From Mermis nigrescens (Eukaryota > Nematoda > Enoplea > Mermithida > Mermithidae): a DNA stretch of 64,000 nt. The first letter of the stretch is position 1. Every line of letters starts with the position of its first letter. The stretch spans positions 1 through 64,000 of the forward strand of contig JAVLUZ010000820.1 in NCBI GenBank assembly GCA_036768485.1, written 5' to 3'. Under the pieces are notes generated by a model. That model ran no database searches, was not told the DNA's origin, and saw only the letters and a program-made list of their open reading frames with translations. Shown here piece by piece: positions 30,889-41,936 of the stretch. Both the position numbers and the translations under genes were made by a program.

Positions 30889-31804
30889 CTTTTTATTTAG
30901 CGCACTTACTGTAGTACGTCCCAGCACTGATCAAAATCCTAAATTAAATTTATATGGACGGATTAGTGCATCAAAATGGAAGAATTCCAGCCATTCGCCC
31001 TCACTGAGCTGATTTGCCGAATTACAGTAAATCATCTTGTTTCGCTTACTGTAGCCCTTTTAAAAATTTACTAAAAAGCTCTCGAATAAATGAAACAGAC
31101 TATAACTTTCTCTCGGTTCATCAATTGATTGGTTTGCTGAATGGTTATGACTTGTTTCATTCACCTATTCTAGAGCAAAGTGATCAAAAAATTGCACCGA
31201 ATAAATACGACAGACATGATAGATGTTCTGCGGTATGTAGGTACAATGTAGAGGTACATACCTGCCTATATCGGAAGCAAAGAAAAATGCTCCGATGGAA
31301 CAAAAAAGATGAATATACTTGGAATTGTGGATTATTAAGGATTTAAAAGGATGGGACTATAGTCCGTTTCATTTAGCTTTGAGGTTTCTTGACGATTGTT
31401 TTAAGAGGCTACAGTAGCAACATTTTCTTCGATTTACTGTAGTTTATCAAATCAGAAGCCTAGTCAGCCCGACCAGCTGCAGCGGCGCGGCCTGTCCTCG
31501 ACGTCGGCCGACCTAGATTGGGCAGCTGTTATTAAGTTGTCGCTGCAATCGTATAGATTTTTCGTGGATGGCGGGCCATTGTTTTTTCTGGCTGATTTTG
31601 TCGTCGTAGTCTAGGGCACGAACATCGCTTTCATTTCGACTAGAGGTTCTTGGCAGATCGATACCTATTATCAAAATATTTGTACCTAGCTGATTCTGCT
31701 TACCTACGAATTTTTCCATATTAAGACGTTTTAATTTGATCGCAATCACATCAGCATCAGAAAGTGGCCTAAAGAGGTGAGCCCAGCTTAGACTTTTAAG
31801 CCAC

Positions 31805-31868
31805 TTTCGCCCGAACCCCGGTTTTTCCACGACAAGCGGACGTTTTACCACTGAGCTATGCGGGAGTT
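31805..31868 (-). pseudogene. tRNA-Thr-like sequence, inverted copy
   Basis: On the minus strand it reads TAGCTCAGTGGTAAAACG (good A box), a weak anticodon stem with loop CTTGTCG (anticodon TGT, Thr), then GGGGTTCGGGC (degenerate B box). The acceptor stem is lost. Confidence 0.55.
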
Positions 31869-32193
31869 CGCGGCGTTTCTTAGCATCTTTGTCTATTGTG
31901 TTTAAAGTGTCAACTTAGGATAAGCTGAATGCGCGATTTTATCTGTAAGTTGATTGATCTGCTGGAAGACGATAATAAATTATGCCGCAAAAAATGTAAT
32001 TGAAAAACCCTTCTTTGCTACGTAGCTACAGTTAGATCTAGCGACCTACAGTAAATAGGAAAGAAAGGGTTACTGTAGCCTTCAGAAAAATTTACTGAAA
32101 AAGCTCTCGGATAACTGAAACAGACTATAATTTATGTTGGTTAAATTTAACTAAAAAGCTCTCGAATAAATGAGACGGGGCATTATAATTTGT

Positions 32194-32365
32194 CTATAGT
32201 CTGTTTCACAACTTCGGTCGTAAATTTTAAAACTATCTCGGACAATAAGCTGACAGATTGCGATTGTAGCATTGACCTGATATAATATAATTATCGTAAC
32301 CCTTGGCTTACTGTCGATGAAAATTCTTAAAATTTATGCACGAAGTTATTTGAAACAGACTATAG
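32194..32365. mobile_element. TATAGTCTGTTTCA MITE, family C
   Basis: Ends CTATAGTCTGTTTCA and TGAAACAGACTATAG in inverted orientation; nearly the whole 170 bases fold on themselves (GACAATAAGC / GCTTACTGTC). Other copies at 36391, 39966, 45238 and 60698. Confidence 0.85.
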
Positions 32366-32369
32366 ATTG

Positions 32370-34640
32370 ACTTGCTTCAGTTCCGTTCTTTATGTTATGG
32401 TTTTAGATAAATAGTTAAAAAAGAAGATTGTCCTTATCTTACTTTGCTGCTCTTAAATGTTATGCATAAAATTCAAAAATTCTCTGTAAATACATATATG
32501 TATGTATTTCACAAGACCTTGTACCTACATCGAAATCAATTTTCAGCGTTTAGACGAGTATTTGTAAAGTGGGTTTTAGGCAGCCTACATACTATAATGT
32601 GTAGCAAAACTTCCTATGCATATCAATTGTTAAGCATAGTAGCATGATCGCTGCATTTGTTTAAACCGCTTTTTTAATTGATTTACATTGACTCGAAAAT
32701 TGTGATCCATGCACAAGGTTCCGTGAAAAAGGCAGTCTTGCCGAACCTGAGTTTTTCTCAAAACGTGAGGTTTTATCTATTTTATTTTGAGTTGGTTTTT
32801 TCGTGAGTTTTTCGAGATTTTCTTTGAATTAGAGATTTTTCACCGGAAGTGAGTTTTTATTCTATGCAATTTCAGATGCTTTTTGGCCAAAAAACTCAAG
32901 CCCGTTAGTCGGATATGGGCCCTTTGGAATGGGAAAGACTACAGCATTTATTTGCATTGCTTGTACAAATGTATTTAGTTGCCTCCTAAATCGAGATACA
33001 AGCTGCTAAATGTCTGATGAAAGCGAAAATTCTTGCATCGATTTTTAAAAATCATATTGAAAAAATAAAAAATTCTCTAATATCTAAACTATTGACTGAT
33101 ATTTTTGAGATTTTTTTGTAAGTTTTGAGTTTTTTTAGTTTTTTCACAGCTGGAGGTTGGCAATACTGTAAATAGGCTAGTATAGATTCAATGACGAGCA
33201 GCATTCTTTGTTTCGTTTTATTCAGATTTGCTAATTGTCATGTAAAGCTAACTACATACGCTCTATTCATCTTCATCTGCTCGCTCTAATTTCTTTGGTT
33301 CCGTAGAATTCTGGACTGTGAACAATTTTTATTTCTGCAAATTATGCGCTTTAACAAAATAAATGGTTTTAATGGGCTGACCCTCAGAGGACTTGCTGTC
33401 GGTGCATGTCCTCTTAGATGCAGCATCAGTCGTTTACATCAACTTTTTGGAAATATGCAAAAATTGAGGTTCACTACCGTGGATAGCTATATCTTATAAG
33501 TAAGACCTGACTTGTGCACACCAACATGAAACAAATCAAACAGAGTGTGTGTTTCTGCGCAACATTTTTCACTTTTCAAATTATCACAAAATCCTTATTG
33601 CCGATTTCTTCTTCGTATGAAAATAAAAGATATCGTCAAGCTTTTGATCATAGATGCTTTCAGCAAGTACTTAGCATATTTTTTAGAAACTGCTTGGCTC
33701 TTGAACCGTTTAGTTTCAAAATATAGGTATTTAGGTACGAAGTTCCTCTGATAGTCTTAATAACTATTCGGTAAACGAAATTTTCATTACGGGCTCAGTG
33801 CTATTGTCGCTTGTTATTTAGCATTGGTAGGCACCTGCGCAATATGCAATTAATCTTTCGAATGCGTATTTATACGATCGTGGATTCTGGAAAGCGACTA
33901 ACCTAAATTGTATGGTTCAACTATTACCTTATTCTCTGCCGAACAATGTTTTGCTTTTCTAGTGCTTTAATTTCTAACGAGACTAATTCGAGATTTCTAG
34001 GCCACTAATCTCTTTTCTCATTTTTCTAACATTAGACCAGAATAGAACGCCTTCGGCGCAATTTTTTTAATCGTTTTCCTGGTTAGCTTTATAGAAGCTA
34101 GTTTTTTGCAAGCTTTTTATCGCTTTTGCGATAAAAAGCACCCTTCGGCGCGTGTTTGTGTGTGGCGCGTAAATTTTTGTACGCGATTGCATATTGTAAT
34201 ATATGTATAGGAAGCAGTCTAGACAGCTTTATTGCATTTAATATACGATCAAATATAGCTTCATATATGCGCTAGAATTTTATCTAGCATCCGTGTATAG
34301 GTAATTAAATTCAGTGTCGCGACATTAACCCCGCTTTCAGTCTAAATCAGTTGTTAGCTCGCGTTTTTTTCACCCTCAATTTTCCTTTTCTAGACGTTCG
34401 TTTTGCAGGAAAATGACATCGATGTGGTGGCTGCCCTTGTAAAAGAAGTATGCTAATCGTATTTCACTCTTCATTTTCTCCCCGCGACGATAAGCTCGCT
34501 GACTTCCGCGTTAGATTTCGCTTTGCTCTTTGATACTGAAAAGCGGAAAAATTCGGCAGTGATTTTCCTTGTAATTTCTTCCTGACTGATTTTTAAATTA
34601 AACAAAGTTCTACGAAAGTTTTGATTTTACAAGTTCTGTT
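32370..34640. other. Upstream of ligand gene, no gene recognised
   Basis: AT-rich. 34050-34160 has two CTTCGGCGC hairpins. An acceptor-like TTTTGCAG at 34401-34408 precedes ATGACATCGATGTGGTGG with a donor-like GTAAAA at 34439; this could be an untranslated leader exon, but nothing proves it. Confidence 0.45.
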
Positions 34641-35040
34641 ATGAGAATGAGCAGGATGAATAATCACTTCCTATGGTCGTCAGTATTGCTAGGTATAGTA
34701 TTAATACAAGAGGCCGTTCAATGTAACTACAGTAGCCAGCCGACTGAAGCAGAAAACTTGACTTTCTATTCGTCATCGACCAGTGAGCCGACCAATTTTA
34801 AGGAAAAATGGGAAAAGCAGGCGAAAAGTTTGGATAAGCTTCATATTGCATTATTGGAGAAAAAAATTTTATCACTGCTTCGCCTGAAAAATCCACCGGC
34901 GCCCAGAAATGATATTACTGCAAGGCCGCCTAGTTTTGCGTCACGCAGTGAATTCAGCAATGACTGGTCGAATCATATGCAATCAGAAGAGCGTGTGATA
35001 AGAAATTACAGTTTGACTGTATTTGGGAAACAGAGTAAAG
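34641..35040 (+). CDS. Ligand exon 1: signal peptide and prodomain start
   Basis: ATG at 34641 starts a basic-then-hydrophobic leader, followed by a Ser/Thr-rich stretch and a helical segment (EKWEKQAKSLDKLHIALLEK) as expected for the prodomain. Donor AAAG|GTAGTT at 35041 or CAGA|GTAAAG at 35035; both keep phase 1. A second ATG (34647) two codons on is equally possible. Confidence 0.88.
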
Positions 35041-38000
35041 GTAGTTATTGTGTGTGCAGAAATCATTTGGCTGACCGAAACGGAAAGTTTTCAAGCCTGC
35101 AAAATTCTTAAAAAGCAACCACAATTTCACCCTTTAGAAAATTTATTTTATTTCCACTCAAAATAATACCATACTACTCGGTTTTTTTAAAAACTCGGGT
35201 CTTATTTTTAATATTGAATTTTCTACATTCGATTACAATTAAAAGCATGAAAAGCTTTCTTTACCGCTGCGAGGGGCCAGCAAAGCATAGTGGCACTAAT
35301 GAGCTATTAGGGTTTTTGGGTTTCACCCTCCGTATAAGAAAATCCTAGATCCGCCATTGAGACTTACGTCCTAGGAACATATATGAACATACATTTAACG
35401 GCTCGAAATTTTAAGGGGTCCCCGGCCATTTCAGGGAGGGGGGTTGATGACCACCAATTTTTGGCCAAAAACGGCCAAAAAACACGTAAAATGGTCAACC
35501 AAGAATTGGGTGGGGAGGTCGAAAATTTTCTGGCTCCGGGGGGAGGGGATGGAGAGGGACGGCCGACTTTTGGGTGTGGGATCCCCATCCTCCTTTTACA
35601 TGTATGTAAATAAACGTCTGGTTATTAGCGGACATGCGCGCGAGGATGGAATTGGGAGGTCTAGACCTCTCCTAGAATGAAAAAAAGGGAAATTTCCTCG
35701 GGGAAATGAGACAACATGAAGACCAAAAATGAGTGAAGAAACGAAAAAATTTTTTTGAAGTGCTTGAAATTGACAAAAAAACTGTCGATTAACATTAATT
35801 CAATGCTACTCTAAGATTTATACCACTTTTTGAAGCCACTATTGACGAAAAGCTCAGTAATCGATCCCTCAGACCGACTGACCCTCCATACCAGCCATGC
35901 TGTTGCATCTATGATTGTAACCTAACATGGATGTGGGGGTTTCGGTGTCTCTAGACCTCAGAAACGTAAAATAGGAAATTTTTGGGGAAAATGAGACAAA
36001 ATGAAGCTTAAAATGGATGAAAATTGAACATTTTATTCAAAAAGACTTAAAATTTACCAAACACTGCGTAATAATGTAAGTTTAGCGCTATCTGAGCGCT
36101 TATACCAGTTTTTGAGGTCATTTCGGCCTAAAAAAGCTCAATTTTCAAATCGCCAGGAACGGCTGATCCCCTCCAGATCGGTCATGCTCTGCATCTACGA
36201 GTATAGTTGTTATCATTTATCGCAATAGTTCATAGTACTTCCTCAAGCAATCCCAAAGTCTGAACTGCTGCGTAAATTCAATTTCACAAAGTGAATATCA
36301 CATTTCCAGTCGCTTTTTTGGGTCTTTGAAAAGTCTAAAAAACGAATCATAATTTTTAGATATTTACTTATCAATACAGATTGATTCAAACTGTAGTCTG
36401 CTTTACACAAGTTTTGGCATAATCTGTAGAGAACTATCATCGACAATAAGCCGACAGATTGCATTAGCATTGATTTGATATTTCACATTGTCGTAATTTG
36501 TCGGTTTGCTGTCGATAAAAATTTTTACGCTTTATGCACCAACTTATCTGAAATATCCTATAGTTTTTCTTGCAGTCTCACTCATTTTTTTAAATTTTGA
36601 TTTCACGTTCCAACAAAGCCAATATTCCTAATTTCGTCCTTTTATAGGAAATTCGCAAAATATAAACATTGAAGATGGACAATCGTCGGGGAACTGTTCT
36701 TCGTGCTCAGACGTTTTCTCGTTCAACGTGCGATTTCAAAAAGTGGCCAATCCGGTAAAATTGGTGCTAGTAAAAGGTTTGCTGGAAATTTCTCCCGAAA
36801 TGATCGTAAAAATGTACGCTATTCGCGCACAAAACAAGCAATCGGCCTTTTCAAGCGATAATGATTCGAATGTAGTGCTTAATTCGAAAAGTAGGAAAAT
36901 TATTGATGTCACGGATATTTTGAAGACTTTTTGGTTGTCGTCCATTGAAAAGCTCACTTTCAATCTAACCGTCAAAGACGCGGGAACGAATCCTTGCCTA
37001 GAGGAATCTGGAAATTCAAATTTAAAGTGCGTCACGCCTTTGCTCCGGTTAACCCTGAAAGAAATTTTGGCTGAGGACGAGGAACAGGCCGTGATGAGAA
37101 GTTTCGAGAAAAGACAAACAGTCGAAGAAAAAAGAACTGGTAATCTAATCTCTCTATGAATGTACAAAATTTGTGATCCATTTCACGTATAAATCAAGAA
37201 GTTTACAGTTCGCCGAATCAAGACCGAATTGTTTAGTCGGTCTGCGAAAATCTTTCTGTAATTATAATATCACGTAATGGACTCGACTAAATGAAGGAAG
37301 TGTTAGAAACTTCTAGCTATTATAGAGTTTTAAAATGATGTATTTTCCTTGTATTCCATCAAATCAAAATTTCAATGATATAAGTTACAGAAATATGCTG
37401 GAGAGAATGGCGTAAACTGACCTAAGTAATCTTGTCTGAGTACTAATCTCATCTGCTTAATTGGTTTATATAATTTATGCTTAAGTACCGGCAAATTCGG
37501 AAGTAATCAGCCGGCGACGAGTAAAGAAATTTATAATTATTTCCTGTCATCATTTTCCACATTTTTCCCGCTGACTTCCCTACCAGTCTGAAAGCTTTAT
37601 TTTCAAGCCCAAAACATAGTTTTTGAATGCAGCGAAAAGTTTGCTGCTCTCGCAAATATTTTTTGTGTTAAAACAGTCATTTAAGCAGTCTCCTCCCGTT
37701 TTAGAGAAAATTTGAGAATTTTCAAAATTTCTAGCGCACTGCCTTTAGCCTACATATATTTAAAATTCACAATTTCGACAACATATATTCATGCTTGTTC
37801 TTACGTTCTTCATACAAATTTTTCGAAAAAATCCAGATCTTTAAAAAATTTTTTGATCTGAAATGAGGATCCTTCCTGAAAACGTTGAAAAATTTTGGAC
37901 ACTATTTCTGATAGCTTTAGGAAGTTATCAAAAAGTCCGATCCGCTACCTACGTTACTATCGTTATGTTGGTTTATGATCTTAGGTGTGCTATTTCGATC

Positions 38001-40675
38001 TCGATTGAAGGGTGTCATCTTTCTTTTGGGAGTCGAGCCAGAGAGCCTTATTGAGCTGAGACAACCTTATTAAAAAATTAAAATGCATTAAAATAGCGTA
38101 AAAATTATCAATTTTACCTAAGTTTGTAGATTGTGTCGAGCGATTCGCAAGCAAGTTTGATTTTCGTATATTTTTGGCGTCAAGTTTTATCATATTACTT
38201 CAGTCAGACCTGCCGATACCTCTTTTCTGATAGGCTCAACCACAAGCCTCGTGCACTAGTACATGCACAGCTGGCCGGTCTGAAGCTTAGTTATGATCTT
38301 TTTCGGACCAAAATGATCTCAAAAACTGGTATAAATGCTGAAATAACGTTAAAACTGTGTCAATCGCAGTTTCTGGTCAATTCAAACAATTTGAAGAAAA
38401 TTTTCAATTTTCGTCCATTTTTGACCTTCATTTTGCCTCATTTTTCCCATTTTCAAATGGGCAGCGACCGAATTCTGGAAGGTCTGATGAGTGTAAATTG
38501 CAAAAGGATCCCTTGAAATTTGTGACCTGTCGGATTCTGCCAGAGTTTTTTGGATCCTAGGATCTAAACCCAATGCACTATCAATAATATAGAGCATCAC
38601 CAGGTATTGTATGCACATATGTACGTAGAGGTCGATTGAAATAGCATTAAGAAAGTAATATAATTGCTGCTTTAAGCTTTGAATATTTGGCGAAACGAAG
38701 GGGCTCCTGATTGTGATACAATGTGGGACCGAGCCTTCTTCAAAGACGTTCCTCGAGAGCTTTACAATGATGTAGTAGGAGGTGGCTGTTGCCGAAGAAG
38801 ATTTATCGTAGATTTCCGGGCCATAGGCTGGGATCACTGGATTGTTTCACCTGAGGTTCTGAGTAGCTCGTACTGTTTGGGCCGATGCCAGACGTATGGT
38901 GGGTTTCACGAAGACCCAAGTATATATTTTCTAATAAAGTCTTACATCATTCGAGTCAATACATCAGTTAGATTATCAGTCAAACCATTTTAATCCCTTG
39001 GAAAGATTCACTGACTTCTTTTCTGATATGTTAGCTCTTTCGTATAATGAAATACTGCAGGCGGGGCCTTTGTAAATCAGACTCTTGGAAATTCGATAGT
39101 CCTGGAACGAAGAAGCTATCTGAAATCTGCGTGTGTCTCAAATTTTTTATTGGTAGAAATTCAGTCAAGTTTAAAATGAGCATCTTCAGATATTTGTACG
39201 AATAGCCTGATAGTTACTCTTAGCTTTTAACGGTAGGTACCTATTCTTCTAATATCATAATTTTGCATAATAACGATGTCCGATCAACGATATTCAAAGC
39301 GCTAAGAAGCCGCATTTTGAAATCTGAAAGTGTTTAAAATTCGAAATTTAAAAATGATCTATAAAATTAAAAAGTAGGATTGCGGATTTAGAGAGGCGGC
39401 CGCCCCTATCGTCAAAAAAACTTGGGCACAATAGAGAAAAATGTGTATCCTTCGATGATTCAGCCATTCTTTATCACGATTTTTTAAATTACTTCGGCGC
39501 TTTGCGCTGGGGACTCATTAATCACATTTAATGACTTTTAGCGCTCTAAAAACTTTATTTTTACGTCAGAAGAAGAGTTTATGAACAGAACAAAGTTTGT
39601 ATACTTCGTATGATGTCTCGAGTATTTTTCGGTGCTTTGCGTCGATTTTAGCACGAATTTCGCGCGTTTTTCGTCGAAAACTTACGGAAATTTTAAATTT
39701 TTTCCGGGTCACAAATGATTCTATTCACCGCATAAACCGATCCTTCAAGCTTAATGAACAGATTTTTTTGATAATTTCGGACACTGTCTGGTAGATTTGG
39801 AGTCCCCCTGGTCAGAAATTCCTGGATACGCCACCGCCACTGATTCCATTCACCACGATTCAATCCTAAATCCGTCAGTGCTTTTCGGGTCTTTTACAAA
39901 CTAAGACATAAATTTAACAATTATTTTTGCACTGTTTTTAATGCAAATTAACCTGGTTCTACGGTCTATAGACCGTTTCATAAATGTTTATGCCTTTCCA
40001 AGAATTTTTAAACATCATAAATAAATAGATTTCTGTTATCGCACATGACGTAGGTACATTTTCATCTTGGTGATAAAATTCTTAAACGAAAACGTAAGAT
40101 GAATGAAACGGAGTATAGTGCTTATTAGCATTTAGTGCTTATTCTGTTGTGATTAGAACAGGTCATTTTCATTATTCAAAAAGTGAGACTACTCGAATGA
40201 TATTCTGTCGCCTGAATTCCAGTTTTTATGAAATTTGCTTTCTTAAGAATATGGAAGTAGTTAATCTCACAATTTCGAATTTGTTGCATTGAAATTGCAT
40301 TAGACCGTATAATCTTTCAATTTCAATTTGTTGAATCTAGTATCATTTAATCTACTGCTCTTTTGTTTATTCATGGATAAGAAGGGTAATATTAAAACTG
40401 CTTTTCAATCATTAGCAAACGAGCAAAACGATTTTTGTCAATTGCGATTATTCCTCAGAATTCAATAATATTTTATTGTGCTAGGTCGACTCGCTGATCA
40501 AGAATCCACTCTTTATCGCGAAATCATGAGACTACAAAACGAAGCGAGAAATATCACACCTTGTTGCGCTCCGACAAAGTTCGACTCAATCACGATGACG
40601 GTCGCCAGTGAAGATGACCACCTGTTGACCCAAACTCTAGATGACGTTATCGTTAGCAGATGTGACTGCATCTAA
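34641..40675 (+). CDS. TGF-beta superfamily ligand (activin/myostatin-like), 4 exons
   Basis: Joining 34641-35040, 36648-37139, 38677-38898 and 40485-40675 gives a 434-residue precursor with no internal stop. All three introns are phase 1. Residues 1-28 form a signal peptide (LWSSVLLGIVLIQEAVQC). Residues 29-296 form a prodomain with Asn-glycosylation sites (NYS, NLT). A Lys-Arg pair (EEKR, 293-296) is the likely convertase site; no canonical RxxR is present. The mature part (about 138 residues) has nine cysteines at 310, 335, 336, 364, 368, 398, 399, 431 and 433. The pattern C..CC..YCxGxC..CC..CxC is that of TGF-beta/activin/GDF8-type ligands rather than seven-cysteine BMPs. VDFRAIGWDHWIVSP is the conserved finger 1. 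Secreted dimeric signal for type I/II receptor kinases by family. The exact subfamily is undecided. The exon 1 donor could also be at 35035, removing two residues. Confidence 0.92.
35395..35610 (+). repeat. Family E repeat
   Basis: AACGGCTCGAAATTTTAAGG, GGCCATTTCAGGGAGG and CAATTTTTGGCCAAAAACGG, ending near GGACGGCCGAC. Collinear with the copy split at 22640-23390. Confidence 0.8.
35640..36200 (-). repeat. Family G repeats, two reversed copies
   Basis: TTTATACCACTTTTTGAAGCC (35818) and CTTATACCAGTTTTTGAGG (36098) are reversed forms of the AAAACTGGTATAAATG core; each is followed by CCTCC..ACCAGCCATGCT- or CCTCC..GGTCATGCT-like ends. Confidence 0.75.
36391..36564. mobile_element. Family C MITE, diverged
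   Basis: CTGTAGTCTGCTTTACACAA to TCTGAAATATCCTATAG, with interior GACAATAAGCCGACAGATTGC as in the other copies. Ends about 85 bases before ligand exon 2. Confidence 0.75.
36648..37139 (+). CDS. Ligand exon 2: prodomain and cleavage site
   Basis: Acceptor CCTTTTATAG, donor CTG|GTAATC. It encodes NVRFQKVANPVKLVLVKGLL, DVTDILKTFW and FNLTVKD, typical of the beta-rich prodomain, and ends in FEKRQTVEEKRT with two Lys-Arg pairs. The antisense frame over nearly the whole exon is also open but is a shadow. Confidence 0.88.
37140..38676 (+). other. Ligand intron 2
   Basis: AT-rich. A family G repeat occupies about 38200-38530; otherwise nothing recognisable. Confidence 0.7.
38200..38530 (+). repeat. 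Family G repeat
   Basis: GACCAAAATGATCTCAAAAAC, TGGTATAAATG, TTTCTGGTCAATTC and CATTTTGCCTCATTTTTCC in order. Other copies at 42950-43150, 44465-44700 and 46185-46400 and reversed at 35640-36200. Confidence 0.8.
38677..38898 (+). CDS. Ligand exon 3: mature domain finger 1
   Basis: Acceptor CTGCTTTAAG (weak tract), donor TATG|GTGGGT, phase 1. It encodes five of the nine cysteines and GWDHWIVSPEVLSSSYCLGRC-type finger 1 (residues 348-368). 24 residues lie between the first cysteine and the CC pair, longer than the roughly 8-10 usual in activin or GDF8. Confidence 0.9.
38899..40484 (+). other. Ligand intron 3
   Basis: Holds a hAT remnant ending CCTGGATACGCCACCGCCACTG-like at 39822-39842 (left end missing), two GCGCTTTGCGC hairpins (39493, 39633) and a family C MITE. 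Confidence 0.7.
39966..40118. mobile_element. Family C-like MITE
   Basis: CTATAGACCGTTTCATAAA and GAATGAAACGGAGTATAG inverted ends, AT-rich interior. Diverged from the other copies. Confidence 0.65.
40485..40675 (+). CDS. Ligand exon 4: wrist helix, finger 2, stop
   Basis: Acceptor ATTGTGCTAG, phase 1. It encodes the wrist helix (ESTLYREIMRLQNEARN), the TPCCAPTKF finger and the ending RCDCI before TAA. The last dipeptide is unusual: most family members end CxCS/R/H. NIT at 394-396 is a possible glycosylation site, although a Pro follows it. Confidence 0.9.
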
Positions 40676-40911
40676 GTTTCATAGCACTGAGTAATAATTG
40701 TCGCCGGTGATAATTTTAAGCCGATTGTTTAAATACTATTTTGCTGAACTTTTTTCTTTGCAACGCATTTTTTGCAATTCCACAGCCAATGGATAAAGCA
40801 TAGGTCGAGTAAATCATTAACTAGGTATTTATTTAAAAACCATTTGCTACCATAAGTGTTCTTAGGTGGGTTTGACCTCTCCTACCCCCTCCACCTCCGC
40901 GAAATGGCCGT
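40676..40911. other. 3' flank of ligand gene
   Basis: No AATAAA signal follows the stop within 240 bases. The first interruption is a MITE at 40920, so the 3'UTR either ends early with a variant signal or runs into it. Confidence 0.5.
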
Positions 40912-40919
40912 GAGCGAAC

Positions 40920-41184
40920 CACACCTGGGCGTGGCGGGTTTGGGGGGTTTGCGTCCCCTTCCCCGAGAAACCAAAATACCCCCCCAGAAATCAAATACCC
41001 CCCAGAATTCAATTTTTAAAATTTTTCTCTCGTTTTTTCGCAATTTTTTGATGCCAGTGGATAGTGCTCGATGAGAAACGTCGAAAAATGGTGTTTTTTC
41101 GCCATACCACCATTTTTAAGGCAATTTTTTGACCTTTGAAAAATCTTGCACTCCCTCCCAGAATTTTCTTGCTGCCCACGTATG
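40920..41184 (-). mobile_element. Family A MITE
   Basis: CACACCTGGGC to GCCCACGTATG, perfect 8-base duplication GAGCGAAC (40912-40919, 41185-41192). Confidence 0.93.
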
Positions 41185-41852
41185 GAGCGAACCCCCTCCC
41201 CTCGACAAATTGTCTAGTTCTCGTGAAAATTGTAAAAAGTGAGCATTTTTGAGTGTTTTTAGCTTATTTTTGGCTCAAAACTCAAGTTTTCAAAGCTTCG
41301 CGTCAGATGCACATTTTTTTACTATAATTTGTTCAATTTATTCAATTTCCTCCGAATCTTTTCAAAAAGTTCTTATGTTAATGTGTTCTAGAAAGAACGA
41401 GCATTGTCTAAAACGTCAAAAATACAGTGTTTTTGACGTGTATCTATCGTTTTTGAGCCCAGAAAAGGTACATTTTAAATTTTTCTTGGGCCTGACCCCA
41501 GGATTCCCATGCTTCAATAAACAACAGAACAAGATGTGAATATGTTCCATTTCTTTTATACCGTTTAAATAATAGCTCCCTTAATTAAAAAATTTTTCGT
41601 GGCCAGAATATTTTGCAATTATCTTAAAATTACCGAAGTTCTCTATCAATGATCGCCGCGGAATATACTAAAGTTATTGATCAAGTTTCTACGAGGTTCC
41701 TCGATATGAAGTGTCTGCACATGCTATTTATAGACAACGTGCGAAAGTTGGGGCGAGGGGACAGGTTATTTGCTTTCGAAAAGATATGTCGTTTTGTCAA
41801 TTTTGACATTGTTTATTCGTTTATCGTTTTATTCTTAATACATATTTATTTT

Positions 41853-41936
41853 CTTATTAATAATAATAATAATAATATTATCATTATTATTATTATCATT
41901 ATTATTATTATTATCATTATTATTATTATAAATATT
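41853..41936 (+). repeat. (TTA)n microsatellite
   Basis: AATAATAAT then ATTATTATTATC-type units, interrupted by TATC. The Asn/Ile-rich reading frame through it is an artefact. Confidence 0.93.

Larger units (their letters stand above)
30574..32116. mobile_element. Inverted-repeat element with tRNA-like sequences
   Basis: Left arm about 30574-30855 and right arm about 31836-32116 are inverted copies (AGAGCTTTTTCAGTAAATG against TTTACTGAAAAAGCTCTC; GCGCATTCAGCTTATCCTAAG against its complement). GCTACAGTAA words recur. The spacer holds a degraded end of the TA-TIR element (31279-31345). Each arm's inner end is tRNA-like. Confidence 0.75.
35041..36647 (+). other. Ligand intron 1
   Basis: Contains a hAT 3' end remnant (CCTAGATCCGCCATTG, to 35360), family E repeat (35395-35610), two reversed family G repeats (35640-36200) and one family C MITE. 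Confidence 0.75.

Noticed and set aside
34409..34456. Short exon-like frame ENDIDVVAALVKEVC with stop
   Set aside because: Considered as the transporter's last exon until the true one was found; now at most an untranslated leader of the ligand gene.
36736..37167. 143-codon minus-strand frame
   Set aside because: Antisense shadow of ligand exon 2, which is in phase with three other exons and matches a TGF-beta prodomain.
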